Positions 7,251 to 14,439 are shown, numbered from the stretch's first letter. The stretch is DNA of 15,748 nt from JAIBJN01 sp035461525 (GCA_035461525.1 DATHVD010000082.1:1-15748), one strand, 5' to 3'. The notes: generated by a model not told the origin, from the sequence alone. Numbers and translations: made by a program.

Positions 7251-7748
7251 CTAGGGCGTCCAGCGCTCGCCGCCGGTGTCCCAGCCGACGAGGCAGTGAG
7301 GGGAGACGAGGAGCGCGATGCGTTCCAGGAACTCGCGATCCGCGGGGCCGAACGCCGCGGCGACGTCCGAGTCGATGTCGATCTCGCCGACGACGCGGCC
7401 CTCGTAGGCGATCGGGACGACGATCTCGCTGCGGGTGGAGACGAAGCAGGCCAGGTAGCGGTCGTCGGCGTTGACGTCGTCGACGATCTCCGTGACGCCG
7501 CTTGCCGCTGCGGCGCCGCAGATGCCCTGCCCGACCGGGATGCGCACGTGCTCGGTCGCCTGCGGCCCCTTCCACGGGCCGAGGACGAGGTCGTCGCCCT
7601 CGACGAGGTAGATGCCGACCCACGAGTAGCGGTCGAAGCGGTCGTGGAGGAGGTCGACGACCTTGCGCAACACGTCGTCGGCCTCGGGCTCCCGGTTGAC
7701 GATCCGGTCGACGGCCTCGAGGGCGCCACGGTAGGCCTCGGAGATCAT
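7251..7748 (-). CDS. GAF-domain protein, free methionine-(R)-sulfoxide reductase-like
   Basis: A 165-residue single GAF domain. The core reads WVGIYL, LVLGPWKGP, VRIPVGQGICG, YLACFVSTRSEIVVPI and GEIDIDSD, the signature of fRMsr enzymes that reduce free L-methionine-(R)-sulfoxide using thioredoxin. C77 (in GICG) and C101 (in YLAC) are 24 residues apart and correspond to E. coli Cys94 and Cys118. The third redox cysteine (E. coli Cys84) is replaced by His67. The enzyme may still work with two cysteines, since the yeast enzyme is reported to rely mainly on that pair, but activity is not certain; a sensory GAF protein is the alternative. The start is ATG 7748. An in-frame GTG at 7754 overlaps the thioesterase stop as GTGA and is nearly as likely. 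Neither has a ribosome binding site, so translation is probably coupled to the upstream thioesterase gene. Confidence 0.85.
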   Translation of the reverse strand: MISEAYRGALEAVDRIVNREPEADDVLRKVVDLLHDRFDRYSWVGIYLVEGDDLVLGPWKGPQATEHVRIPVGQGICGAAAASGVTEIVDDVNADDRYLACFVSTRSEIVVPIAYEGRVVGEIDIDSDVAAAFGPADREFLERIALLVSPHCLVGWDTGGERWTP

Positions 7749-7750
7749 GG

Positions 7751-8218
7751 TCACGGCGACGGCAACGCCAGCTCGAGGTCGGCGCCCTCGAAATCGGCGA
7801 CGACACGCCGGTACTCGTCGGGGATCGGCGTCGGCCGCCGCTCCGGCACGCCGACGAGCACCGTGGTCTGCTCCGCTGTGCACATGAGGGCGCCGTCGCC
7901 GACGCGCACGGCGCAGTACTCGTGCGCGAGGCTCGTGCGGCCGATCCGTTTCGTGCGCACGAAGACCTCGAGGAGGTCGTCGAAGCGCGCCGGCGCCTCG
8001 TAGACGACCGTGGAGGCACGCATGACGAACTGCACGACGCCGGCCTCGCGATCGAGGAGCCCGAGGTGCCGGGCGTATTCGACCCGGGCCTGGTCGAAGT
8101 AGGGGAGGTAGCGGCCGTAGTAGACGATTCCCTGGGCGTCCGTGTCGGAGAACCCGACGCGTGTGTAGGCCGAGAACTTGAACGGCGGCCTGTGGTCGGT
8201 CGGCTGCCCGAGCTCCAT
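7751..8218 (-). CDS. Hotdog-fold acyl-CoA thioesterase (4HBT/YbgC-FadM type)
   Basis: A 155-residue cytoplasmic enzyme of the 4-hydroxybenzoyl-CoA thioesterase family, which hydrolyses acyl-CoA or acyl-ACP thioesters. The diagnostic N-terminal block VGFSDTDAQGIVYYGRYLPY (21-40) is followed by FDQARVEYARHLGL. By alignment with the Pseudomonas enzyme the second Asp of DTDAQG (D27) is the catalytic residue. The central strand region (VMRASTVVYEAPARFDDLLEVFVRTKRIGRTSLAHEY, with line breaks between motifs) fits the hotdog sheet. The acyl substrate cannot be read from the sequence. ATG 8218 is preceded by TAGGAT and exactly 6 bases, the leaderless geometry also seen at rel, with no ribosome binding site. 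It is the first gene of a two-gene unit with the GAF gene, and divergent from the M14 carboxypeptidase gene across 92 bases. Confidence 0.9.
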   Translation of the reverse strand: MELGQPTDHRPPFKFSAYTRVGFSDTDAQGIVYYGRYLPYFDQARVEYARHLGLLDREAGVVQFVMRASTVVYEAPARFDDLLEVFVRTKRIGRTSLAHEYCAVRVGDGALMCTAEQTTVLVGVPERRPTPIPDEYRRVVADFEGADLELALPSP

Positions 8219-8224
8219 GGGCCC

Positions 8225-8230
8225 ATCCTA
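8225..8230 (-). promoter_or_regulatory. -10 box (TAGGAT) of the thioesterase-GAF unit, leaderless geometry
   Basis: On the minus strand TAGGAT is followed by GGGCCC and then the ATG, a spacing of exactly 6 bases, so the predicted start site is the start codon itself. The -35 position (AAGGTC) does not match the consensus. No ribosome binding site lies upstream of the ATG. Confidence 0.6.
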
Positions 8231-8245
8231 CTCACGAGGCGGCGG

Positions 8246-8274
8246 TTGACCTTCGTCCACATGCGTGCAACCCT
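8246..8274 (+). promoter_or_regulatory. Putative promoter of the M14 carboxypeptidase gene
   Basis: TTGACC (8246-8251) is a five-of-six match to the -35 consensus. A 17-base spacer leads to AACCCT (8269-8274), a weak -10. A start near 8281 would give a leader of about 30 bases containing the ribosome binding site AAGGGAG (8298-8304), 6 bases before the ATG. Unlike its neighbours, this gene therefore looks leadered. Confidence 0.45.
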
Positions 8275-8289
8275 GAGCGGCGTCCACAT
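8254..8289 (+). repeat. 9-base direct repeat CGTCCACAT in the divergent promoter region
   Basis: CGTCCACAT occurs at 8254-8262 and again at 8281-8289, 27 bases apart start to start. The first copy lies in the promoter spacer and the second near the predicted start site. The arrangement could be a pair of repressor or activator half-sites, but two 9-mers in 92 bases could also be chance. Confidence 0.35.
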
Positions 8290-8310
8290 CCGGGAACAAG
8301 GGAGCGACAG

Positions 8311-11300
8311 ATGAGACGATGGGTGCTCTTCTTCGGCGCTCTGCTCATCGTGCTGGCGTTCAGCGCGGTGGCCCACGCGCAGGGCAAGCACGGTCTGCAG
8401 CTCTACACGACGACGACCGATGCGGCCACGGCCGCGCGGCTCGCGACGGAGGGGTACGACGTCGCGTCCATCCGCGAGAGGTTCGCCGGCGTCGAGATCG
8501 ACCTGGTCCTCACGGCCGGCGAGCGCGGCAAGCTCGCCCGGCAGGGGCTCAAGCTGCGCGTCGTCCGCGACGGCAAGGGCCGGAGCCAGACCCAGCGCTT
8601 CGTCGCGCAGGCGGCGAACGGCTTCGAGGTCTGGCGCTCGTGGGACGAGCCCGGCGGGATCCGCGACGAGCTCTACGAGCTGGCGCGGAAGAACCCGCAG
8701 CTCGTCAAGCTCGAGGTCCTCGGGCACTCGCCCCAGGGCCGCGAGTACGTCGCGCTCAAGGTGACCCAGGGCGCGCGCGGCAAGCGCGACGGGATCCGGC
8801 CGGCCGTCCTCTACGTGTCGACGTTCCACGCTCGCGAGTGGATCTCGACCGAAGTGAACCGACGGCTGCTGCACTGGTACGTCGACCACTGGCGGGCGAA
8901 CGACAAGGCGATCCGGAAGCTCCTGAGGACGACCGAGCTCTGGTTCGTCCTCGTCCACAACCCCGACGGTTACCAGTACACGTTCGACGCCGAGCGGCTC
9001 TGGCGCAAGAACCTCCGGGACAACAACGAGAACGGCGTCGTGGACGCCGGGGACGGCGTCGACCTGAACCGCAACTTGCCGGAGCACTGGGGCTGGGACG
9101 AAGAGGGCTCCTCCTCGCAGGCTTCGAGCGAGACGTACCGCGGGCCCGCGCCGGCCTCCGAGTCCGAGACGCAGGCGATCATGGCACTGCACGACCGTGT
9201 CCCGTTCCGGTTCGCGATCAGCTACCACAGCTTCGGCGACCTGCTCCTCTACCCGCAAGGCTGGCAGGTGCAGACGCCCTCGGCCGACGACCCGATCTAC
9301 GTCGCGCTGACGGGTACCGACGCCGAGCCGGCCGTCCCCGGCTTCGACCCGGGCCCTGCGGCCGACCTCTACATCACGAACGGGGAGTACACGGACTGGG
9401 CGCATGCCGAGAAGGGCGCGCTGTCCTGGACGCCGGAGCTCTCCCAGGGCTGCCCGGGCTGCGGCTTCGTCTTCCCGGACAACGAGCAGCTCGTCCAAGA
9501 GCACTTCGAGGAGAACCTCGACTTCGCCGTGCGGGTGGCCAAGTCGGCCGGCGATCCGGACGACCCGGTGTCCCACTTCGGGGTGGACACGGCCGGCCTC
9601 TACCTGAACGTCTCGACGATCGACCCGTGGAAGACGAACCACCCGTCGTCGGACCTGGCGGTGGAGGTCTCGTACGCGGGCGGCAGCTCGCAGACCGTCG
9701 AGGTTCTGGCGAAGCGGGCGGTCGGCGACGTCACGCTGCGCTACCGCGTCAACGGCGGCCCTGAGCAGACGGCGCTGACCGCTCCCGCTCCCGACGGGGA
9801 GCGCTTCGGCGGCAACAACGCCTACAACACGTACTACCACTATCTCCGCAGCGAGATCCCCGGCCTTGCGGTCGGCGACGAGGTCGAGTACTGGTTCACG
9901 GCCGGCGGAGAGGCGAGCGAGCACGCGACGTTCCCGGTGGTCGAGGACGCGGACGCCGACGTCCTCATCCTCGCCGCCGAGGACCGCACCGGCGCCGTCA
10001 ACCTACCCGGCTATGCGAGCACGAGCCCGGAGACGCCGAACTACCTCTCGTACTACGAGGCCGCGCTGGCGGCGAACGGCGTCAGCTACGACGTGTACGA
10101 CACGGATGCGATGGGGCGGAAGGCGCCCGAGCACCTCGGCGTGCTCTCCCACTACGACGCCGTCGTATGGTACTCGGGCAACGATCTCGTCCCGCGCGAG
10201 CTGGGGCCGGGGCCGGGGAACGCCTCCCGGATCGCCAACGACCTCATGCTGCACGTGCGTGCGTACCTGAACGAGGGCGGCAAGCTCCTCTACACCGGCC
10301 AGTGGGCAGGCGCCCTCGAGAACGGCGTCGCCGGGAACCAGTTCTACGACCCGGTCGCCGACGAGCAGTGCGTCGTCGGCGGCGTGCTCGTTCTCGACCG
10401 CTGCCAGCTGATCGCCGACAAGGACGACTTCCTCCAGTACTGGCTGGGGGCGTACGTCTACAACTCCGACGGCGGCACCGATCCGAGCACGGGGGAGCCC
10501 TTCTCCGTGGCCGGGATCGCCGACCCGTACTCCGGCCTCGGGTGGGGCTTCAACGGCGTGGACACGGCCGCGAACCAGATCCACACGGCCTCGTTCCTGA
10601 CCACGAGCAGCATCCTGAAGCCGGACGAGTACCCGCAGTTCGCGAGCCACGCGTCCGCGATCTGGGAGACGGGGGCCGCAGGCGGCTTCGAGCCGTACGA
10701 CGGCTCGTTCTACGTCTACTCGAACACGGCCGACGTGACGTACAAGCGGCTGCTCCGGCCGATCTCTGTGCCGGCGGGCGGCGGCGAGATGACGTTCCGG
10801 TTCTCGTACGACACGGAGCCCGACTGGGACTTCGTCTTCGTCGAGATCCACGACGTCGCCGCCGGCACGTGGGTGACGGCGCCCGACCTGAACGGGCACA
10901 CGTCGACCGATACGGGCGAGAGCTGTCCCGCCGGCTGGTTCGAGCTGCATCCGTGGCTCGAGCAGTACCAGGGCGCCGACTGCTCCGGCGCCGGCTGGAA
11001 CGCGGCCTCGGGCCGCTCGTCCGGCTGGGAGGAATGGCGCATCGACCTGACGCCGTACGCCGGCAAGCAGATCGAGGTGTCCATCTCGTACGCGAGCGAC
11101 TGGGCCGTGCAGGGGCTCGGCGCCTTCGCCGATCTGATCAACGTCCCCGGCGGCGACGGGTCGACCAGCTTCGAAACCGGCCTCGACGGCTGGACGGTGC
11201 CCGGCCCGCCCGCCGGCAGCGCCGCGAACGCGAACGACTGGGAGCTGACCGGCTCGGTCGGCTTCGAGGAGGGCGCGGTCGTCGCCACCGAGGACACGCT

Positions 11301-11391
11301 CTACTTCGGCTTCGGCTTCGAGGGCATCACCGGCGCCTCGACGCGGAACGCCGTCATGGGGCGTGCGCTCGACTACCTGCTCGGGCCGTAG
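8311..11391 (+). CDS. Secreted M14 zinc carboxypeptidase with large C-terminal extension
   Basis: 1026 residues. The signal peptide is MRRW plus a hydrophobic core, with likely cleavage after AHA (21-23). Residues ~110-410 form a carboxypeptidase A-type domain, which removes C-terminal residues. Zinc ligands are H173 and E176 (FHAREW) and H306 (SYHSFGD); substrate-binding N253-R254 lie in DLNRNLPEHWG, and the catalytic Glu is E376 (WTPELSQ). HNPDGYQYTF (216-225) is also typical. A beta-rich domain (about 420-545) follows. Then comes an alpha/beta domain, glutamine-amidotransferase/ThuA-like in pattern, starting at DADVLILAAED (~548). From ~770 to ~980 lies a beta module resembling those of immune-inhibitor-A-type proteases (FRFSYDTEPDWDFVFVEI, TSFETGLDGWTV). 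The last ~40 residues (YFGFGFEGI...VMGRALDYLLGP) look like the end of the alpha/beta domain. The start is fixed by AAGGGAG 6 bases upstream. It is convergent with the mutase gene across a shared hairpin. Confidence 0.93.
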   Translation: MRRWVLFFGALLIVLAFSAVAHAQGKHGLQLYTTTTDAATAARLATEGYDVASIRERFAGVEIDLVLTAGERGKLARQGLKLRVVRDGKGRSQTQRFVAQAANGFEVWRSWDEPGGIRDELYELARKNPQLVKLEVLGHSPQGREYVALKVTQGARGKRDGIRPAVLYVSTFHAREWISTEVNRRLLHWYVDHWRANDKAIRKLLRTTELWFVLVHNPDGYQYTFDAERLWRKNLRDNNENGVVDAGDGVDLNRNLPEHWGWDEEGSSSQASSETYRGPAPASESETQAIMALHDRVPFRFAISYHSFGDLLLYPQGWQVQTPSADDPIYVALTGTDAEPAVPGFDPGPAADLYITNGEYTDWAHAEKGALSWTPELSQGCPGCGFVFPDNEQLVQEHFEENLDFAVRVAKSAGDPDDPVSHFGVDTAGLYLNVSTIDPWKTNHPSSDLAVEVSYAGGSSQTVEVLAKRAVGDVTLRYRVNGGPEQTALTAPAPDGERFGGNNAYNTYYHYLRSEIPGLAVGDEVEYWFTAGGEASEHATFPVVEDADADVLILAAEDRTGAVNLPGYASTSPETPNYLSYYEAALAANGVSYDVYDTDAMGRKAPEHLGVLSHYDAVVWYSGNDLVPRELGPGPGNASRIANDLMLHVRAYLNEGGKLLYTGQWAGALENGVAGNQFYDPVADEQCVVGGVLVLDRCQLIADKDDFLQYWLGAYVYNSDGGTDPSTGEPFSVAGIADPYSGLGWGFNGVDTAANQIHTASFLTTSSILKPDEYPQFASHASAIWETGAAGGFEPYDGSFYVYSNTADVTYKRLLRPISVPAGGGEMTFRFSYDTEPDWDFVFVEIHDVAAGTWVTAPDLNGHTSTDTGESCPAGWFELHPWLEQYQGADCSGAGWNAASGRSSGWEEWRIDLTPYAGKQIEVSISYASDWAVQGLGAFADLINVPGGDGSTSFETGLDGWTVPGPPAGSAANANDWELTGSVGFEEGAVVATEDTLYFGFGFEGITGASTRNAVMGRALDYLLGP

Positions 11392-11408
11392 CGGCCCGGG
11401 GGCACGAA

Positions 11409-11437
11409 CGGGAGCGGGGCCTCAGGCCCCGCTCCCG
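11409..11437. terminator. 13-bp bidirectional hairpin built over the mutase stop codon
   Basis: Arms 11409-11421 (CGGGAGCGGGGCC) and 11425-11437 are perfect complements over 13 bp. The 3-base loop TCA (11422-11424) is the complement of the phosphomannomutase TGA stop. The last codons of that gene thus form one arm of the hairpin. It lies 18 bases past the stop of the M14 gene on the other strand. No T tract follows on either side. Position and strength suggest it terminates both converging genes. Confidence 0.8.
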
Positions 11438-12783
11438 CCTGCGATCACGGCGAGGGCTTCGTCCCGCTTCGCCTCCATGAGGTCGCGGTCGAGGGCTTCG
11501 ACGTTGAGCCGCACGAGGGGCTCCGTGTTCGAGGGCCGCACGTTCAGGTGCCAGCTCGCCGCGGTGACGGAGACTCCGTCCAGGTGCGAGAGCTCTCCCT
11601 GGGGCGCGAAGTGCTCCTTCACCTCCTGCAGCGCAAGGGCGACGTCGTCCACGCGGACGTTGATCTCGCCGCTCAGGAAGTAGCGCTCGCGGAAGGGGCG
11701 CAGGATCTCGGAGAGCGTCTCGCCGCGCCTGGAGACGAGCTCGAGCATGAGGAGCGCCGGGATGACCCCGGAGTCGGCCTGGAAGAAGTTGCGGAAGTAG
11801 TAGTGGCCAGACACCTCGCCGGCGAAGGCGGCGTTCACCTCGCGCATGCGCCGCTTGATGAAGGCGTGGCCGACGCGGTTCGGCAGGGCCGTGCCGCCGG
11901 CGGCCTCGACCGTGTCCCGCACGGCCCAGCTCGCACGCACGTCGTAGATGATCGTCGCGCCCGGCTCCTTCCCCAGGACGGCGTCGGCGAGGAGGGCCGT
12001 GACGAAGTCGCCGGGGACGAACTCGCCCGTGTCGTCGACGAAGAAGCACCGGTCGGCGTCGCCGTCGAAGGCGATGCCCAGGTCTGCGCCCTCGTCCTTC
12101 ACGGTGGCGACGATGAACGCGCGGTTCTCCGGCAGGAGCGGGTTCGGCTGGTGGTCGGGGAACGTCCCGTCCGGCTCGAAGAAGTGCGTCGAGGCCTGCA
12201 CGGGGATGCGCTCGAGCACGGGCGGGAGCATCGCGCCGGCCATCCCGTTGGCCGCGTCGATCACGACGCGGAGCGGCGCGATCGCGGACGGGTCGACGAA
12301 GGACAGGACCTTCTCGGTGAAGCCCGGATAGACGTCGCTCGTCTGGACACGGCCCGGGGTCTGACCCCGGGGCACGTCCTCGAGGGACAGGGCCCGGTCG
12401 CGGATCTCCGGGAGGCCCGAGTCGCCGCCGACGGGAAGGGCGCCGCGGCGGACGATCTTCATCCCCGTGTACTCCTTCGGGTTGTGCGAGGCGGTGACGG
12501 CGACGCCGCCGTCGAGGCCGAACGAGCCGACGGCGAAGTAGAGCATCTCGGTGCCGACCATGCCGATGTCCGTGACGTCCACGCCGGCGTCGGCGGCCCC
12601 GCGGATCGCGGCCTCGGCCATGGTGGGGGACGAGAGGCGCATGTCACGGCCGACGGCGATCGCCTTCGGCTCGAAGTGCTCCGCGTAGGCGCGCCCGATC
12701 GCGTAGGCCCCGTCCTCGTCCAGCTCGGACCGGTAGAGGCCGCGGACGTCGTACGCCTTGAAGACCGTCGGGTCGAGGGTCAT
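11422..12783 (-). CDS. manB: Phosphomannomutase/phosphoglucomutase
   Basis: 453 residues of the alpha-D-phosphohexomutase family, which interconverts 1- and 6-phosphates of mannose and/or glucose, feeding nucleotide-sugar and cell-envelope glycan synthesis. All four family signatures are intact: the phosphoserine loop TASHNP with S99, the metal loop DGDADR (240-245), the sugar-specificity loop GEVSGHYYF (322-330), and the phosphate-binding RPSNTEP (416-422). The N-terminal KAYDVRGLY is typical of PMM/PGM. The start was taken as ATG 12783 (MTLDPTVFKAYD): AAGG lies 6 bases before it, and a TAGGAT box overlaps the alternative ATG at 12795; a further in-frame start at 12846 adds only shadow-like sequence. 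A 19-bp palindrome lies within the gene at residues ~138-144, in a surface-loop-like stretch. Whether mannose or glucose phosphate is preferred cannot be told; family specificity is often dual. The 3' end doubles as a terminator arm. Confidence 0.95.
   Translation of the reverse strand: MTLDPTVFKAYDVRGLYRSELDEDGAYAIGRAYAEHFEPKAIAVGRDMRLSSPTMAEAAIRGAADAGVDVTDIGMVGTEMLYFAVGSFGLDGGVAVTASHNPKEYTGMKIVRRGALPVGGDSGLPEIRDRALSLEDVPRGQTPGRVQTSDVYPGFTEKVLSFVDPSAIAPLRVVIDAANGMAGAMLPPVLERIPVQASTHFFEPDGTFPDHQPNPLLPENRAFIVATVKDEGADLGIAFDGDADRCFFVDDTGEFVPGDFVTALLADAVLGKEPGATIIYDVRASWAVRDTVEAAGGTALPNRVGHAFIKRRMREVNAAFAGEVSGHYYFRNFFQADSGVIPALLMLELVSRRGETLSEILRPFRERYFLSGEINVRVDDVALALQEVKEHFAPQGELSHLDGVSVTAASWHLNVRPSNTEPLVRLNVEALDRDLMEAKRDEALAVIAGGSGA
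12353..12371. repeat. 19-bp perfect palindrome inside the mutase gene
   Basis: CCCGGGGTC, a central T, and GACCCCGGG form a perfect inverted repeat with 9-bp arms. On the coding strand it is translated as part of PRGQTPG (residues 138-144), between the first and second domains of the mutase. The core GTC-T-GAC recurs, with shorter arms (CGTC-T-GACG), at 12929-12937 in the gap upstream of the same gene. It may be a dispersed palindromic element that has entered a coding region. Confidence 0.7.
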
Positions 12784-12793
12784 TCTGGCCTTC

Positions 12794-12799
12794 ATCCTA
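12794..12799 (-). promoter_or_regulatory. Putative -10 box (TAGGAT) of the mutase gene
   Basis: TAGGAT, the same hexamer as at the thioesterase gene, ends 10 bases before the ATG at 12783. It would give a leader of about 3-4 bases. The AAGG (12792-12789) between box and start could instead act as a ribosome binding site. No clear -35 is seen. Confidence 0.4.
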
Positions 12800-12953
12800 C
12801 GGGGGCGACCGCCGGGCCTCGGCGCGCAGGCGCGGAGAGCCGGCACGCTTCATTGTCTCTCGGCACGATGGGCGCGCCTCACGTGCGGCCTTCCGCCCTA
12901 GACTGGAATTGCGGGGGCCGGGGGACCCCGTCTGACGCGCTGAACCCGCGCCT

Positions 12954-12970
12954 GCGGCTCCGGGAGCCGC
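12954..12970 (-). terminator. Hairpin directly after the HIT gene
   Basis: GCGGCTC (12954-12960) and GAGCCGC (12964-12970) form a perfect 7-bp stem with a 3-base loop, abutting the TGA stop of the minus-strand HIT gene (12973-12971). No T tract follows. It is probably the end of the corA-HIT unit. The rest of the 187-base gap up to the mutase start holds a GTCTGAC-core palindrome (12929-12937) and the mutase promoter region, and no gene. Confidence 0.5.
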
Positions 12971-13450
12971 TCAGCCCGGCCAGACGTCCGCGAGCGTCCG
13001 CCTGCTCGCCTCCAGCGCCTCGGGCATCACCTTCACGTCCGCCAGGACGGGCATGAAGTTCGTATCCCCGGCCCAGCGCGGAACGACGTGCAGGTGGACG
13101 TGGTCGACGATGCCGGCGCCGGCGATCCGGCCGAGGTTCCAACCGACGTTGAAACCCTGCGCCCCGTAGGCCTGGGCGAGCACGCCGGTCGCGGTCGCCG
13201 CCAGCCGGTGGATCTCGAGCGCCTCCTCGCCGGCGAGCGCCGAGAAGTCGTCCTCGTGGCGGTGCGGCGCGACCATCAGGTGCCCGGAGGCGTACGGGTA
13301 GCGGTTGAGGAGCACGAAGGCGCGCGCGCCCCGGCGGACGACGAGCCCCTCCTCGTCGCCGAGCGCCGAGGCCCGGCAGAAGACGCAGCCGTCCTGCTCG
13401 TCCGCGGCCTGGATGTACTCCAGCCGCCAGGGCGCCCAGAGCTGCTTCAC
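12971..13450 (-). CDS. HIT-family nucleotide hydrolase/phosphorylase (Ap4A-type)
   Basis: A 159-residue histidine-triad protein. The triad reads DHVHLHVVPRW (116-126), with H119 expected to form the nucleotidyl intermediate. Upstream, CVFC (22-25) is a zinc-binding pair, and VLLNRYPYASGHLMVAPHRH (46-65) is the conserved strand-helix region. The opening MKQLWAPWRLEYI resembles mycobacterial Ap4A/ATP phosphorylase-type HIT proteins, which split dinucleoside polyphosphates. The exact substrate (Ap4A, or another adenylyl nucleotide) is not determined. The start is GTG 13450, whose GTGA overlaps the corA stop by 4 bases. Translation is therefore probably coupled and the two genes share a transcript. 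A hairpin follows the stop at once. No defect is visible. Confidence 0.92.
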   Translation of the reverse strand: MKQLWAPWRLEYIQAADEQDGCVFCRASALGDEEGLVVRRGARAFVLLNRYPYASGHLMVAPHRHEDDFSALAGEEALEIHRLAATATGVLAQAYGAQGFNVGWNLGRIAGAGIVDHVHLHVVPRWAGDTNFMPVLADVKVMPEALEASRRTLADVWPG

Positions 13451-14439
13451 AGCCAGCGCCTGTACCTGAAGTAGCCGATCATTCCCACGGCGAGCACGAC
13501 CATGAGGCCGACGATCGCCCAGAACGCATTCAGGTCGCCCTCGCCGGGCACCTGCACGTTCATGCCGAAGATGCTCGCGATCAGGGTCAGCGGGAGGACG
13601 ATGGTGGCGATCACCGTGAGGACGGCCAGGACGTGGCCCTGCTTGTGCGAGATGACGGACTCGTTGGTCTGCTCAAGGGCCTCGACCACCTCCTTGTAGT
13701 TGTCGAGGAGGTCCCAGATCCGCTCCGCCGCGTCGACGACGTCGCCGTAGTAGACCTCGAGCCCCTCGGGCAGGAACCGCTGCGTGGATCGCTCGAGCAC
13801 GCGGAGCGTCGAGCGCTCCGGCTTGATGATCTTGCGGTAGGAGATGATCTCCTGCTTGACGTTGGAGATGTCGCGGACCACCTCCTCGCTGCGGCCCTCG
13901 AACATCTCGTCCTCGACCGCGTCGAGCTTCCAGGCGATCTTGTCGAGCATGGGGAAGCAGTAGTCGAAGAGGTCGTCGAGGATGTGGTAGAGGAGGTACC
14001 CTGAGCCCTTCGAGAAGAGCTCCTCCCGCAGCGCCGGGTCGTCCTCGCAGCGCCGGAAGAGGTACGTCACCGGGAGAAGCTCGACGTTCGGGAGCGTGAC
14101 GAGGAAGTCGGGCCCGAGGAAGAGGTCGAGCTCGGCCGCGTTCAGGCGCTGGACGCGCTTGTCGTAGCGCGGGAAGTGGAGGACGACGAACAGGTAGCCC
14201 GGGTACTCGTCGATCTTCGCCCGCTGCCGGCGCGAGAGGACGTCCTCGCTGTCGAGCTCGTGGAAGCCGAAGCGCTCGGCGAGCTCGGCGACCTCGAGGG
14301 CGCCCGGTTCGTCGGCGTGGATCCAGGTGAGGCCGTTAGCCGAGAGCTCGGCGATCCGCGGCTCGGACCGCTCGACGATCTCGCCCGCGGTGCCGCGGGC
14401 TCGTCCGCGCCGGAGGCGTGGGAGCGTGGGCCGTGCCAT
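13447..14439 (-). CDS. corA: CorA-family magnesium/divalent cation transporter
   Basis: A 330-residue inner-membrane channel of the CorA family, importing Mg2+ (some relatives carry Co2+, Ni2+ or Zn2+). A large cytoplasmic N-terminal domain (about 1-270, including WIHADEPG, the HELDSEDVL region and a long helix) is followed by transmembrane helix 1 (about 274-291). This ends in the signature GMN (292-294) with a short loop PGEGDLNAFW, then helix 2 (about 305-323) and a basic C-terminus FRYRRWL. The usual acidic MPEL-type loop is replaced by VPGEGDL, as in many actinobacterial members. The arginine-rich first 15 residues are unusual but in frame. ATG 14439 has only a distant AGGA (15 bases or more), so the exact start is less certain than the gene. 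A TAGAAT box lies 42 bases upstream. It is followed by the overlapping HIT gene. Confidence 0.95.
   Translation of the reverse strand: MARPTLPRLRRGRARGTAGEIVERSEPRIAELSANGLTWIHADEPGALEVAELAERFGFHELDSEDVLSRRQRAKIDEYPGYLFVVLHFPRYDKRVQRLNAAELDLFLGPDFLVTLPNVELLPVTYLFRRCEDDPALREELFSKGSGYLLYHILDDLFDYCFPMLDKIAWKLDAVEDEMFEGRSEEVVRDISNVKQEIISYRKIIKPERSTLRVLERSTQRFLPEGLEVYYGDVVDAAERIWDLLDNYKEVVEALEQTNESVISHKQGHVLAVLTVIATIVLPLTLIASIFGMNVQVPGEGDLNAFWAIVGLMVVLAVGMIGYFRYRRWL

Noticed and set aside
6691..9924. A 1077-codon open frame on the minus strand across the GGDEF remnant, GAF, thioesterase and M14 genes
   Set aside because: Its composition is the arginine/valine/aspartate-rich mix of GC-rich antisense shadows, and it runs opposite to the M14 gene and through real genes in other frames.
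12784..12846. Longer start of the mutase gene (63 bases upstream)
   Set aside because: The extra 21 residues are Arg/Pro/Ala-rich with no family similarity, and the TAGGAT box and AAGG support ATG 12783.
12914..12930. Possible terminator (CGGGG-GA-CCCCG) between the mutase and HIT genes
   Set aside because: The 2-base loop is too tight; only a 4-bp stem forms with a normal loop, so it is probably base-composition noise.
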